A DNA stretch of 39,991 nucleotides, from positions 5,902 to 45,892 of the forward strand of contig JAJYNL010000065.1 of the NCBI GenBank assembly GCA_021786375.1. The letters are read 5' to 3'. Source of the stretch: Actinomycetes bacterium. Lineage in GTDB: Bacteria > Actinomycetota > Acidimicrobiia > Acidimicrobiales > Acidimicrobiaceae. Positions 23,827-32,854 of this stretch are shown piece after piece. Both the position numbers and the translations under genes were made by a program. Position 1 is the stretch's first letter. Each line of letters starts with the position of its first letter. A model generated the notes under the pieces. The model was not told the origin of the DNA and ran no database searches. It saw only the letters and a list, made by a program, of their open reading frames with translations.

Positions 23827-25086
23827 ATGAGCGAGCGTACCTCGGTAACCTGGTCCTCGCTTCGCCATAGGAACTTCGCGCTTCTCTGGTTGGGTCAGAG
23901 TATTTCCATGACCGGCGATGGGATCTTCGCCGTCGCCTTGGCCATCGTGGCTCTCGATATCGACCGCAGCCCGGCCGGCCTCTCCTACGTGCTGGCTGCC
24001 CGCATCGTTCCCACGGTGGTCTTTCTCCTCCTTGGCGGAGCTGTCGCCGACCGAATGAGCCGCAGATTGGTGATGCTCGCCTCCGACGTCACCCGCGGGA
24101 TCGTGGTCGGCTGCGTTGCCGTCCTCTTGGCGCTGGGGCGCCTAACCATCGCCGAGCTGGTGGTGATGTCGCTCCTGTTCGGCGTGGCCGACGCCGCCTT
24201 TTCGCCCGCCTCGACCGCAATCGTGCCCGAGATAGTGCCGGAGGGGCTGCTGGTAAATGCCAACGCGCTCCGCTCCACCAGCCAGACGGTGGCTCAGTCG
24301 CTTGTGGGGCCGGCGCTTGGCGGAGTAGTGCTGGCCGTCATCGGCTCGGCCTGGGCTTTCGGGATCGACGCGCTCACCTTTGCGGCCAGTGCGGGCTTCC
24401 TTGTCGCGATGAGGCCCGGCCCCAAACGCCCTGGGGCCACCGTGTCGCCTTTGGCCCATATACGTGAGGGTCTGGCATTTGCGGCCCGCAACCGCTGGTT
24501 CTGGGTCACCCTGGTTGCCGCGGCCCTCGCGAACTTCGCCGCCTTCTCACCGCTGGGCCTGCTCGTCCCGCTCCTGGTCAAGGTGACCCTGCATGGCAGC
24601 GCCACCGCGCTCGGCCTGGTCTTGGCTGCCGGGGGCCTGGGCGGCGTGGCGGGCTCGCTACTGCTTGCCCGGCTCGGCTCTCCGCGCCGGCAGGTGACGG
24701 CGATGTGCGCGGCCTGGGGTGCGTCGGGGGTGGCGATCGCGGGCATAGCCTGGGCCGGCAGCCCCGTCGTGGTAGGCGCCTTCGAGTTCGCCGTGCTGGG
24801 ACTCCTGGTCTTTGGAAACACGCTGTGGTACCCGCTCATGCAGAAGCTGGTACCTCCGGGACTGCTAGGCCAGGTTTCCTCGATCGACTCCATGGTCTCC
24901 CTGGCCCTTAGCCCGCTGGGAGTCCTGGCTGCCGGCGTGGTCTCCGGGGCCATCGGAGTGCGCGCGACGCTCCTTGCCGGGGCGATCGTGGCCGCTCTGA
25001 TGCCGCTTTCGCTGGTGGTTCCAGGAGTTCGTGATCCGGATCGGCGCATGGGCGCCGGTGACGGAACGCTGCCGGCCGTGGAATGA
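23827..25086 (+). CDS. MFS transporter, probable exporter (EntS/MFS_3 type)
   Basis: 419 aa from ATG 23827. It shows a classic MFS layout: SLRHRNFALLWLGQSISMTGDGI at the first helix, the loop 2-3 motif GAVADRMSRRLV, ASTAIVPEIVPEGLLVNANALRS-type segment after helix 4, about twelve helices, and a short C-terminal tail. The sequence pattern is that of the MFS_3/enterobactin-exporter-like group that effluxes drugs or siderophores. The substrate is not inferable. There is no good ribosome-binding site (GACTGGTCCG precedes the ATG). It follows sufC1 by 57 bp on the same strand and could be partly co-transcribed. A 59-codon ORF begins seven bases after its stop, in the same frame. Confidence 0.88.
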   Translation: MSERTSVTWSSLRHRNFALLWLGQSISMTGDGIFAVALAIVALDIDRSPAGLSYVLAARIVPTVVFLLLGGAVADRMSRRLVMLASDVTRGIVVGCVAVLLALGRLTIAELVVMSLLFGVADAAFSPASTAIVPEIVPEGLLVNANALRSTSQTVAQSLVGPALGGVVLAVIGSAWAFGIDALTFAASAGFLVAMRPGPKRPGATVSPLAHIREGLAFAARNRWFWVTLVAAALANFAAFSPLGLLVPLLVKVTLHGSATALGLVLAAGGLGGVAGSLLLARLGSPRRQVTAMCAAWGASGVAIAGIAWAGSPVVVGAFEFAVLGLLVFGNTLWYPLMQKLVPPGLLGQVSSIDSMVSLALSPLGVLAAGVVSGAIGVRATLLAGAIVAALMPLSLVVPGVRDPDRRMGAGDGTLPAVE

Positions 25087-25092
25087 GGCGGC

Positions 25093-25272
25093 ATGAAAGT
25101 CCCTTGGTTCGGCGGGTTGGTCCAAGTGGGGCCGGATACCCAGCGCCACGACCCGAGCCAACTCCGAACGATCTGGTGGTTATCCGTCCACGCCGTCCAA
25201 GTGGTCAAAGCGATGGGCCCGATCATCAGCGCCATCTCAGCCGAGGCGGTTGGGCTATATCGAGGACGGTAA
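25093..25272 (+). CDS. Putative 59-aa small protein downstream of the MFS gene
   Basis: ATG 25093, six bases after the MFS stop codon; GAGGCGG precedes it. Third-position GC is about 74%, higher than in neighbouring non-coding sequence. The peptide begins MKVPWFGGLVQVGPD, then has a hydrophilic stretch and a hydrophobic-amphipathic C-terminal half (IWWLSVHAVQVVKAMGPII) ending in basic residues. I recognise no family. It is in the same frame as the MFS gene, so it might be a C-terminal extension cut off by a stop codon rather than a separate gene. Its composition, with Trp clusters and a plausible helix, looks more like protein than noise. Confidence 0.4.
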   Translation: MKVPWFGGLVQVGPDTQRHDPSQLRTIWWLSVHAVQVVKAMGPIISAISAEAVGLYRGR

Positions 25273-25568
25273 CGGGAAAAGAGATTGTGTAGCGGGTCGA
25301 AGTTCCGGATGCTCCCGATGGGTGCAAACCACGATCCGGCCGCGGCGGATCCCGCATTCACGCCTTTCTGCGCGCTTCCACCGAGGCTTAGCAGATGAAC
25401 CGCCACGGTTTGGCGATTGCGCCGATCGTCTGGGCCGCCTGCCTTGTCGGCCACAGCGGGCAATGGAACGCGGGCTCTCGCGGCCGGCCCGAGGAGCTTG
25501 TCCGAGCCGGGCAGGGCCGCGTCTCCCCCTCTTGGGGGGATCCGTAGGGGAGAAGGTCCGGGGGCGAC
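25273..25568. other. Intergenic region before the putative sRNA, no gene seen
   Basis: The only structure I can point to is a hairpin CCCCC-TCTT-GGGGG at 25525-25538, with a run of six G at 25534-25539. It has no T-tract, so it is a poor terminator. No tRNA T-loop, riboswitch core or convincing reading frame was found. Confidence 0.5.
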
Positions 25569-25584
25569 TGTGACCTCAGTCACA
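25569..25584. promoter_or_regulatory. Perfect CRP/GlxR-type palindrome
   Basis: TGTGA-CCTCAG-TCACA is an exact match to the consensus TGTGA-N6-TCACA of Crp-family proteins, including actinobacterial CRP and GlxR; the palindrome extends one more base inside (TGTGAC...GTCACA). It lies where the -35 box of the TATGCT promoter (25592-25597) would be, so a bound regulator would more likely repress than activate that promoter, unless another start site is used. Confidence 0.7.
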
Positions 25585-25591
25585 GGCGGTG

Positions 25592-25597
25592 TATGCT
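25592..25597 (+). promoter_or_regulatory. -10 element of the putative sRNA promoter
   Basis: TATGCT, 17 bp downstream of TGTGAC (25569-25574), which could serve as a weak -35. The predicted transcription start is near 25604. Confidence 0.5.
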
Positions 25598-25603
25598 CTC
25601 TTG

Positions 25604-25741
25604 GCATTGGAGCGCTGGGGCGGGTTTGCGATGCACAGCTTCGGGGGGAGCTGGGTACGCAAGCCTATTGGGGGGAAGTCCTGCAGCGCTTCAAATCTGG
25701 AGGGGGATCGGGGAGGCGGGCGACCGCCTCCCTTCTCTTCT
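25604..25741 (+). ncRNA. Putative small RNA with two G6 motifs and a strong terminator
   Basis: About 138 nt delimited by the TATGCT promoter and the hairpin terminator at 25711-25741, with no credible ORF inside. It contains a hairpin CAGCT-TCGGGGGG-AGCTG (25636-25653) whose loop holds six G, and a second run of six G (25670-25675) in a region with weak stem potential (GCAAG with CCTGC). A perfect CRP-type site overlaps the promoter. On the opposite strand the same hairpins would expose CCCCCC loops, like the actinobacterial 6C RNA, but the minus strand lacks a U-rich terminator here. I match it to no Rfam family with certainty. Boundaries are inferred, not measured. Confidence 0.45.
25711..25741 (+). 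terminator. Intrinsic terminator of the putative sRNA
   Basis: GGGAGGCGG (25711-25719), GNRA-type loop GCGA, CCGCCTCCC (25724-25732): a perfect nine-pair stem followed by TTCTCTTCT (25733-25741). The T-rich side is on the plus strand; read in the other direction it is followed by CGATCCCCC, so it does not suit the ferredoxin gene. Confidence 0.7.
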
Positions 25742-25752
25742 GCCCGTAGGTA

Positions 25753-25944
25753 TCACTCGATGACGCTTATCGCCTGGGTGGGGCAGGACTCCATTGCCTC
25801 GATCACCTTCTCGAGCCACTCATCTCCCGGCTCGGCATCCAGGACATAGAGAAAGCCGTCCTCGCGGACCTCGAAGATCTCCGGCGCGATCCCCATGCAG
25901 ACGGCGTTGGACTGGCACTTGTCGTAATCGACTTCGATCCGCAT
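25753..25944 (-). CDS. Small [3Fe-4S]-type ferredoxin
   Basis: 63 aa. Cysteines at 10, 16 and 54 in the pattern C-x5-C ... C-P (CQSNAVC, ESCPTQ) give three ligands; the fourth position of a 4Fe-4S site is replaced by Ala (SNAV), so a [3Fe-4S] cluster is expected. Such proteins donate electrons to cytochromes P450 and other oxygenases in actinobacteria. No P450 is in the window. The start at 25944 is preceded by GGGGTAT. Divergent from the response regulator gene; the intergenic 132 bp serves both. A likely client of the SUF machine encoded on both sides. Confidence 0.92.
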   Translation of the reverse strand: MRIEVDYDKCQSNAVCMGIAPEIFEVREDGFLYVLDAEPGDEWLEKVIEAMESCPTQAISVIE

Positions 25945-26076
25945 CTTGGATACCCCTGTCTATGCTTGAGCTAGGCCATCCCAACCTTATCCAGCCCAGC
26001 CGGGCTAATTTGGCCCCCGGCGTACCGAGCTGGAGCGCTCCGGCACCCGAAGCCGGTCAAGTATCCTGGAATCGTC

Positions 26077-26748
26077 ATGCGCTTGCTGGTGGTAGAGGAC
26101 GAGCTGCGCCTGGCCGACGCACTTAGGCGCGGCTTGCAGGCGGAGGGCTTCGCGGTCGACGTGGCGAACACCGGCACCGACGGCTTCCGTCTTGCCAAGC
26201 AGAATCCCTACGATGTCATACTCCTTGACCTCATGCTGCCGGGCATCAACGGCTTCAAGCTGTGTGCGATGTTGCGCGAGGCCGAGGTCTGGTCACCGAT
26301 ATTGATCCTCACCGCCAAGGACGGAGAGCTGGACGAGGCCGAGGCGCTCGACACCGGTGCCGACGACTTCCTTACCAAACCCTTTTCCTTCACCGTTCTG
26401 ATGGCCCGGATCCGCGCCCTCCTGAGGCGGACCAGTGGCTCCCGGCCCGCGCTCCTCTCCGCCGGCGAACTGGTGCTGGATCCCGCCAGCCACCAGGTAC
26501 GCCGGGGCGAGGCGGAGATCGAACTCACCGCGCGCGAGTTCTCCCTGCTCGAGTTGTTGTTGAGGCGCAAGGGGGAGGTGCTCACCAAGTCCGAGATCCT
26601 CGAGCACGTCTGGGACTACGACTTCGAGGGCGATTCCAATATCGTCGAGGTCTACATCGGCTACTTGCGCAAGAAGATAGACGCACCCTTCGACCAGAAG
26701 ACGATTCACACCATCCGTGGGGTGGGATACCTGGTCAAGGAAGACTGA
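26077..26748 (+). CDS. OmpR/PhoB-type response regulator, second system
   Basis: 223 aa, ATG 26077. The receiver has Glu7/Asp8 as acidic residues, phosphoacceptor Asp51 in VILLDLMLPG, and the TAKD and TKPF switch motifs. The winged-helix effector domain ends with NIVEVYIGYLRKKIDAPFDQ and IHTIRGVGYLV. It resembles the MprA/TcrA/CopR-like subgroup. A TATCCT box lies nine bases before the ATG, with only a weak GGA as ribosome site, so the mRNA may be leaderless or nearly so. The kinase starts two bases after its stop, at TTG 26750, so the pair is translationally coupled. The signal and targets are unknown; the next gene downstream is a secreted phosphodiester glycosidase. Confidence 0.94.
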   Translation: MRLLVVEDELRLADALRRGLQAEGFAVDVANTGTDGFRLAKQNPYDVILLDLMLPGINGFKLCAMLREAEVWSPILILTAKDGELDEAEALDTGADDFLTKPFSFTVLMARIRALLRRTSGSRPALLSAGELVLDPASHQVRRGEAEIELTAREFSLLELLLRRKGEVLTKSEILEHVWDYDFEGDSNIVEVYIGYLRKKIDAPFDQKTIHTIRGVGYLVKED

Positions 26749-26749
26749 A

Positions 26750-28303
26750 TTGCCCAAGTTCCTCCGTTCCGTGAGGGCAAAGGCGGCGCTGGCGGCCATG
26801 GCCGTGGTGGCCGTTGCCCTGGCCCTGGCCTCGGTGGCGATCCTGGAGGCCACTTTTAGCGCGGTGGATGCCGCCGCCCAGAACCTTGCGCGAAACCAGA
26901 TCGCCTCGGTGGCCCTGATCATGAAGGGTGGTGAAGTGTCCGATCCGCTTCCGGTGCCGCGCGGTGACCTTGGCGTGCAGGTTATCGACGCCACCGGCAG
27001 GGTTGTGGCCACCACAGCCAACGTGGCCAAGCTGTCCGCCTTCGCCAAGGTCACTCCGGCCACCGCTTCGATCCTGCGAAATCTCAAGCTCGGAGATCAC
27101 CGGATCATCGGCGACCTGAAGGGTGACAGCGAAGGCGTGCTGGTGGGGGAGCGGGTCAGCGTGCCCTCCGACGGACTGCGCGTGGTGCGATATTCGACTA
27201 CCACGCAGGCGGACAGCCAGCCGCGTGAGGTCTCCGAGATCCAGGTGAAGACCTCGCCCACCCCCGGAGCGGGGACAGCCAATGCCTCGCCCGGCTCCCA
27301 GAGCGTCTTCGTCCTGGTCTTCGCCTCGCTGGGGACCACGGTGCAGTCCACGCGGGCAACGGAGACCTCTCTCTTCGTGCTCTTCCCGATCCTGGTGATC
27401 CTGGTAGGGCTGGTGGTTTGGTATCTGACCGGACGGGCATTGCGCCCGGTTGAAAAGATCCGCTCCGAGGTGGCGTCCATTTCGGGTGCCAACTTGCATG
27501 CCCGCGTCCACCTCCCTACGAGCAGGGATGAGATCGCCAAGCTGGCCACCACCATGAACGAGATGCTCGATCGCCTGGAGCAGTCCTCGGAGCGCATGCG
27601 GGCCTTCGTCTCCGATGCCTCACACGAGCTGCGCAGTCCTATCGCTTCGATTCGCGCCGAACTGGAGGTCTCCCTCCTGCACCCGGAGGCCACCGAAATG
27701 CCGGTCGCGCTGGCGGCGGCGCTCGAGGAGGCGAGCCGGATGCAGCGCATCGTGGACGACCTGCTCACCTTGGCCAAGATCGACGAGAAGGTGCTGGTCC
27801 CCAAGAGCGAGAGCGTCGATCTGGATGAGATCGTCGCCACTGAGGCGAGGCGGATCCGGGCACAGTACAGCAAGATCGTGGATACGACCGAGGTGCAGGC
27901 GGCGAGGATCCTGGGCGACCGGGACCAGATCTTCCGGGTGGTGCGGAACCTTTTCGACAACGCCGCCCGCTATTCCCGCTCGCGGGTTGTAATCTCCCTT
28001 ACGATGCTGGACGGGATGGTGGAGCTGAGGGTCTGCGACGACGGGCCGGGTATCCCCGAGGAGATGAGGGAGAAGGTCTTCGAGCGCTTCCACCGCTTGG
28101 AGAAGGACCGCTCCAGGATTTCCGGCGGTTCCGGACTGGGTCTGGCCATTGCGGCCTCCCTGGTGGAGCTGCACGGTGGGCGGCTCTACGTCGAGGAGGG
28201 CCTCTCTGAGCTGGGCGGGGCCGAATTGGTGCTTCAGCTGCCGGCCGATCCGGCCTTCAGCGGGCGTGAGGCGATTCAGCCAATTCACACATTGGAGACA
28301 TAG
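26750..28303 (+). CDS. Sensor histidine kinase, second system
   Basis: 517 aa from TTG 26750, chosen because it sits one base after the regulator stop; an upstream GTG at 26717 lies inside the regulator gene. Helix 1 is at about 10-35; the extracytoplasmic domain (about 150 residues, Thr/Val rich) is followed by helix 2 (SLFVLFPILVILVGLVVWYL), HAMP, and HisKA with SHELRSPI (His292), where the usual Thr is Ser. HATPase_c has NLFDNAARYS, CDDGPGIP and GSGLGLAI. All residues needed for kinase activity are visible. It pairs with the regulator directly upstream. The ending (AIQPIHTLET) adds nothing recognisable. Confidence 0.93.
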   Translation: MPKFLRSVRAKAALAAMAVVAVALALASVAILEATFSAVDAAAQNLARNQIASVALIMKGGEVSDPLPVPRGDLGVQVIDATGRVVATTANVAKLSAFAKVTPATASILRNLKLGDHRIIGDLKGDSEGVLVGERVSVPSDGLRVVRYSTTTQADSQPREVSEIQVKTSPTPGAGTANASPGSQSVFVLVFASLGTTVQSTRATETSLFVLFPILVILVGLVVWYLTGRALRPVEKIRSEVASISGANLHARVHLPTSRDEIAKLATTMNEMLDRLEQSSERMRAFVSDASHELRSPIASIRAELEVSLLHPEATEMPVALAAALEEASRMQRIVDDLLTLAKIDEKVLVPKSESVDLDEIVATEARRIRAQYSKIVDTTEVQAARILGDRDQIFRVVRNLFDNAARYSRSRVVISLTMLDGMVELRVCDDGPGIPEEMREKVFERFHRLEKDRSRISGGSGLGLAIAASLVELHGGRLYVEEGLSELGGAELVLQLPADPAFSGREAIQPIHTLET

Positions 28304-28389
28304 GCTGTTGCGGGTAGTTATCGACCGCGCGGCGCCCTGATCCTATGGTGCGGAGCCGCCGGCACGTACAGCTGACAAGAATCGAGACA

Positions 28390-29598
28390 ATGCAGCGCAC
28401 TTATGTCAAGAGGCGGTTAAGGCCACGTTACTTCAGGATCTCAATCGTCCTGGCGGCCTTTCTTCTCGTGGTATCCGTTTCATGGTCCTATGGCACAGCT
28501 CTGACCGCCCCGGGCGGAGGAAACTTCGGGATCAGGACCGTGGAGTGGATTCGCGGCCATGGCGGCGCATCGTTTGTGGCCTGGGCCGAGAACACCTGGT
28601 ACGGGCTGAACAAGCCGCCGGTCGGCGGCAAGCCTCCCAAGGGCGCAATAGCCGTCGTCTCCAACAAGCGCGGGACTACGACCACCGCGGCTGCAGGGCC
28701 ACCGCACCTGACACCGCCGCGTAACCTCAAGCCCTTGGTCACCCCGGCCCTCCCCGGCGAGGGCGTGTGGCAGCCCCAGGGGCGGCTCATCGGCGGGCTG
28801 GCCGGTCTCTACACCACCAGCATCCGTCCCTCCGCCACCTACAGTTCACTCGTGACCGGCGTGGCCTGGATGGATCCGAAGCTGGTCTCGTTCACCCTCT
28901 TCGCCGGCGGGCAGGACCCCGGCCACGGACCCTGGCAGAACATGGCTCCCTTCACGACTTCCCAGGAGGCAAGCCTGGTGGCCGCCTTCAACTCCGGCTT
29001 CAGGATGCAGGACGCCCGTGGTGGCTGGTATTCCGAGGGGCGGATGGCCTATCCGCTGGTTAACGGAGCCGCCTCGTTCGTCATCTACAAGAACGGGACC
29101 GCCAACGTGGTCAACTGGACCGATGGGCAGAACGTGCCTTCCAACGTGGCCTCGGTTCGCCAGAACCTCTCGCTGATCGTTGAGGGAGGCAAGGTCAACC
29201 CAGCCGTGTACACCGGCAACTTCTCCGACTGGGGCGCAACCGTGAACAACGCTGTCATGGTTTGGCGCTCGGCGGTGGGTATCACCAAGGACGGGGCAAT
29301 CATCTACGCCTCCGGCGACGGCCTCTCGGTCGGAGAGCTGGCTCAGGTGATGGTGCGTGCCGGAGCGGTGCGGGCTATGGAGATGGACATCAACTCCTAC
29401 TGGACCGACTTCTTCTACTTCAACCCGCCCAACAATGGCCTGGCCAATCCCTCCAATGCGACGAAGCTGGTCTACAACATGGTCCGGCCACCTCAAAGGT
29501 ACTTCGAGGGAACGGCTCGCGACTTTATCGGGGTCTTCGCCCGCGGCCTGGGTTCGAACACTTCGGCGAATTCCGGCGCCACTGCGGCGGCGGGCTGA
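28390..29598 (+). CDS. Membrane-anchored phosphodiester glycosidase (NAGPA/DUF2233) domain protein
   Basis: 402 aa from ATG 28390; ATG 28345 in frame is the alternative, and neither has a good ribosome site. A basic start (KRRLRPRYFR) and one hydrophobic segment (ISIVLAAFLLVVSVSWSYG) form a signal anchor. The C-terminal two thirds hold the NAGPA fold: FNSGFRMQDARGGWYSEGR, NLSLIVEGGKV, MVWRSAVGITKDGAIIYASGDG and MEMDINSYWTDFFYF, which correspond to the conserved N-G-F and D-x-N type motifs. The human relative removes GlcNAc from a phosphodiester. Bacterial members act outside the membrane on cell-wall or teichoic-type phosphodiesters, substrate unknown. Downstream of the second two-component pair, it may be one of its targets. 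It converges on sufU with one base between stops. Confidence 0.85.
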   Translation: MQRTYVKRRLRPRYFRISIVLAAFLLVVSVSWSYGTALTAPGGGNFGIRTVEWIRGHGGASFVAWAENTWYGLNKPPVGGKPPKGAIAVVSNKRGTTTTAAAGPPHLTPPRNLKPLVTPALPGEGVWQPQGRLIGGLAGLYTTSIRPSATYSSLVTGVAWMDPKLVSFTLFAGGQDPGHGPWQNMAPFTTSQEASLVAAFNSGFRMQDARGGWYSEGRMAYPLVNGAASFVIYKNGTANVVNWTDGQNVPSNVASVRQNLSLIVEGGKVNPAVYTGNFSDWGATVNNAVMVWRSAVGITKDGAIIYASGDGLSVGELAQVMVRAGAVRAMEMDINSYWTDFFYFNPPNNGLANPSNATKLVYNMVRPPQRYFEGTARDFIGVFARGLGSNTSANSGATAAAG

Positions 29599-29599
29599 G

Positions 29600-30082
29600 C
29601 TAGTTGCTCTCGCCTGCCTCGATCTCGTCCAGGAGCTGGGAGAGCGTGTTCCAGGCCAGGGTGGCGCACTTGATGCGAACCGGGAACTTGACCACGCCCT
29701 GAAGCGCGGCGAGCTCACCCAAGGTGCGCAGGTCGGCAGGGCCCACCTGATCCTCGGCTTCGGCCCCGAGGGCGGCCTCATGGATCGACATCATGTTCTT
29801 GAAGGTGCGAATGGCTTCGCGCGCCTCGGCGACGCTCTTGCCCTTGACGGCCACCGTCATCAGTGATGCCGAGGACCTGGAGATCGAGCAGCCCTGGCCG
29901 CTCATCTTGATGTCGACGATGCGGTCCCCGTCATTGGCCACGTAGACGGCGACCTCGTCCCCGCAAAGGGGGTTGTAGCCCTCTGCGCGATGTGCCGGCG
30001 GCGAGTCGAGCTGCCCCGAGTTGCGGGGGTTCTTGTAGTGGTCCAGGATGATCTCCCGGTAGAGGTCTTCGAGTCCCTGCAT
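29600..30082 (-). CDS. sufU: SufU, sulfur-transfer partner of SufS
   Basis: 160 aa, ATG 30082 (GGAG upstream). Conserved cysteines are Cys40 in NPLCGD, Cys65 in GQGCSIS and Cys139 in KCATLAW, with Asp42, the zinc site and sulfur-accepting set of SufU. The insertion that distinguishes SufU from IscU is present between Cys65 and Cys139 (region VGPADLRTLGELAALQGV). SufU takes persulfide from SufS and passes it to SufBCD. It is the last gene of the sufC2-sufS-sufU operon, 54 bp after sufS. A SufT (DUF59) gene often follows in actinobacteria but is absent here. Its 3' end abuts the convergent glycosidase gene. Confidence 0.95.
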   Translation of the reverse strand: MQGLEDLYREIILDHYKNPRNSGQLDSPPAHRAEGYNPLCGDEVAVYVANDGDRIVDIKMSGQGCSISRSSASLMTVAVKGKSVAEAREAIRTFKNMMSIHEAALGAEAEDQVGPADLRTLGELAALQGVVKFPVRIKCATLAWNTLSQLLDEIEAGESN

Positions 30083-30136
30083 CTTTAGGCTCCGTCTCTG
30101 GTCCCCGGCATATGCGCGCCCTCGGCGGGCTTGACC

Positions 30137-31383
30137 TTAGCCGAAGAAGCTCCTGGTGGCGGCGATTGCCTCTATGAGGCCCTCCACGTCGGATTCGTCA
30201 TTGTAGATGTAAAGCGATGCCCGGGCGGTGGCCGCCACTCCGAGCGTGCGCATCAGCGGCTTGGCGCAGTGATGGCCGGCACGCACGCACACGCCGAACT
30301 GGTCCAGCACCTGGGAGATGTCGTGGGGGTGCACATTGCGGTAGGCGAAGGAGAGCACGCCGCCACGGTCGAGCGGGTTCTTGGGGCCGTGCACCACCAG
30401 ATCCCGGCCGAACTCCTCCTCGAAGCGCCGGAAGGCGTACTCGCTGAGGGCGATCTCGTGGGCGCGCACCTTGTCCATTCCCAGCGCGGACAGGTACTTG
30501 ACCGCGGCCCCCAGCCCGATCGCTTCGGCTATGGGGGGAGTGCCGGCCTCGAATTTGTAGGGGATCTCGTTGGGCGTGTAGCCATCAAGCCGGACGTCCA
30601 GGATCATGTCGCCGCCTCCCAGGAAGGGGGGCATGCGCTCCAGCAACTCGGCCTTGGCCCAGAGAACTCCTATCCCGGTGGGGCCGAGCATCTTATGGCC
30701 GGTGAAGGCGAGCATGTCGATGCCGAGGTCCTGGACATCGGTGGCGATGTGCGGTACGTACTGGGCCCCGTCCGCCACAACCAGCGCCCCGGCGTCATGT
30801 GCCCTCGCGGCGATCTCCTTTACCGGGTTGAGCGTACCCAGGACGTTCGAGCAGAGGGTGAGCGAGACCAGCTTGGCCCCGTCCAACTTGGCGTCGAGGC
30901 CATCGAGGTCGAGGTAGCCGTCGGCGTCGTGGTCGATGTAGACGATCTCTATCCCCATCTGGTCCTTTACCATCAGCCAGGGGACCAGGTTGGCGTGGTG
31001 CTCCATCTTGGTCAGCACCACCTTGTCGCCCGGGGCGAACAGACCGCGCGCGAAGGAGTTGGACACCAGGTTGAGTGACTCGGTTGCGTTCTTGGTGAAG
31101 ATGATCTCCCGGGAAGGGTCGGGTGCGCCGACGAAGGCGCCCACCGCGACGCGTGAATCCTCGTACTGCTCGGTGGCCCGCTCGGCCAGGCCGTAGACCC
31201 CGCGGTGCACGTTGGCATGGGTGGTCTCGTAGTACTCGTCCATCATCGCGAGCACCTGGATGGGCCGCTGCGAGGAGGCTGCGGAGTCGAGGAAGTGCAA
31301 GGGCTTTTCGCCGTGGCGGTCGAAGATGGGGAAGTCGGCCCTAATCCTTGCCACGTCCAGCGTGTCGGTTGTGTCCTGGGTGG

Positions 31384-31387
<4 letters not shown>
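30137..31387 (-). CDS. sufS: SufS cysteine desulfurase
   Basis: 416 aa, ATG 31387. The frame is open to 31912, but that part is inside sufC2. It is a group II cysteine desulfurase: HANVHRG near the start, EHHANLVPW, DGAQYVPH, PLP-binding Lys232 in FTGHKMLGP, and the catalytic Cys374 in RAGHHCAKP on the short loop. It releases sulfur from cysteine and hands persulfide to SufU. The start overlaps the sufC2 stop as ATGA (31384-31387), so the two are translationally coupled. Cytoplasmic, PLP-dependent. Confidence 0.96.
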
Positions 31388-32130
<743 letters not shown>

Positions 32131-32137
32131 GACCTAA

Positions 32138-32143
32138 AGTCTA
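32138..32143 (-). promoter_or_regulatory. -10 element of a leaderless promoter for sufC2
   Basis: TAGACT on the minus strand, ending seven bases before the ATG at 32130. No ribosome-binding site lies between them (TTAGGTC). Confidence 0.45.
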
Positions 32144-32184
32144 GACGCCGCTACCTCCGATTTCCCCTATCGCCGTAGTGTTAA

Positions 32185-32775
32185 TCATGCCTCCCACGAG
32201 GAGGTTATCGAGCTGATGTCAGGATCGTGTGGCTCGGGCGTCATCGCTTCGGCGCTGGTCCCGAAGTAGAGGAAGCCGACTACAAAGTCGGACTCCTTGA
32301 TCCCGAGCGCAGCCTTCACCTTGGGGTCGTAGGCGGGATCGCCGGTTCGCCAGATCGAGCCGTAGCCGAGTGAGGTGGCGGCCAGCAGCATGTTCTGTGC
32401 TGCCGCCGCCGCGGCGGAGATGATCTCCTGGGTGGGCAAGGAGATCTCCCCGTTGCGGACCGCCGCCACCGCGATCACCAGAGGCGCGCGCATGAAGCGG
32501 TTGCGCTCCTTTTCGAGCTGTCCGGGCGTTGGCTCCAAGCCGCGGGCCGCCATGCGTTCCATAAGCGCCTCGGCCAGCAGCGCGCCGAACTCCTCCCTGG
32601 CCTTGCCCTCGAATACAACGAACCAGAAGGGCCTGGTGAGCTTGTGGTCCGGCGCGGCCGCACCGGCGCGCAGGATGGTTATCAGCTCGCCTTCGCTGGG
32701 GCCGGGAAGGTTGAGCTTTCCAACCGAGCGGCGCGAGAAGATGGCGCGTATGGCGGCGTTCGGCTGTGTCCTCAA
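32185..32775 (-). CDS. Nitroreductase-family FMN oxidoreductase (YdjA-like)
   Basis: 196 aa, GTG or ATG near 32775. The family pattern is RRSVGKLN at the phosphate-binding N-terminus, LRAGAAAPDHKLTRPFWFVVF, AAAAAQNMLLAATSLGYGSIWRTGD and the C-terminal GFLYFGTS. The short length and PDHKLTRPF segment fit the YdjA subgroup, small homodimers using NAD(P)H to reduce nitroaromatic or quinone compounds. The natural substrate is unknown. Upstream of, and separated by 54 bp from, the sufC2 start on the same strand, it could in principle be read into the suf operon, though a separate sufC2 promoter is suggested. Confidence 0.85.
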   Translation of the reverse strand: MRTQPNAAIRAIFSRRSVGKLNLPGPSEGELITILRAGAAAPDHKLTRPFWFVVFEGKAREEFGALLAEALMERMAARGLEPTPGQLEKERNRFMRAPLVIAVAAVRNGEISLPTQEIISAAAAAAQNMLLAATSLGYGSIWRTGDPAYDPKVKAALGIKESDFVVGFLYFGTSAEAMTPEPHDPDISSITSSWEA

Positions 32776-32854
32776 GGCGTGCTTTCTGTTTGAGGTGTCA
32801 GTGTCAGCACCCTGGTCAAAAGGGCTTGCTCACAAACCTAGCCTCGGGCCACAC

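Noticed and set aside
24294-25607. 437-codon minus-strand frame antisense to the MFS gene
   Set aside because: Pro/Arg/Thr-rich shadow frame with no family resemblance.
25621-25680. Resemblance to a GEMM c-di-GMP riboswitch (GCACAG ... ACGCAA-GCC)
   Set aside because: The GGCAAACC core and the second stem with its tetraloop receptor are missing; the downstream gene is on the other strand.
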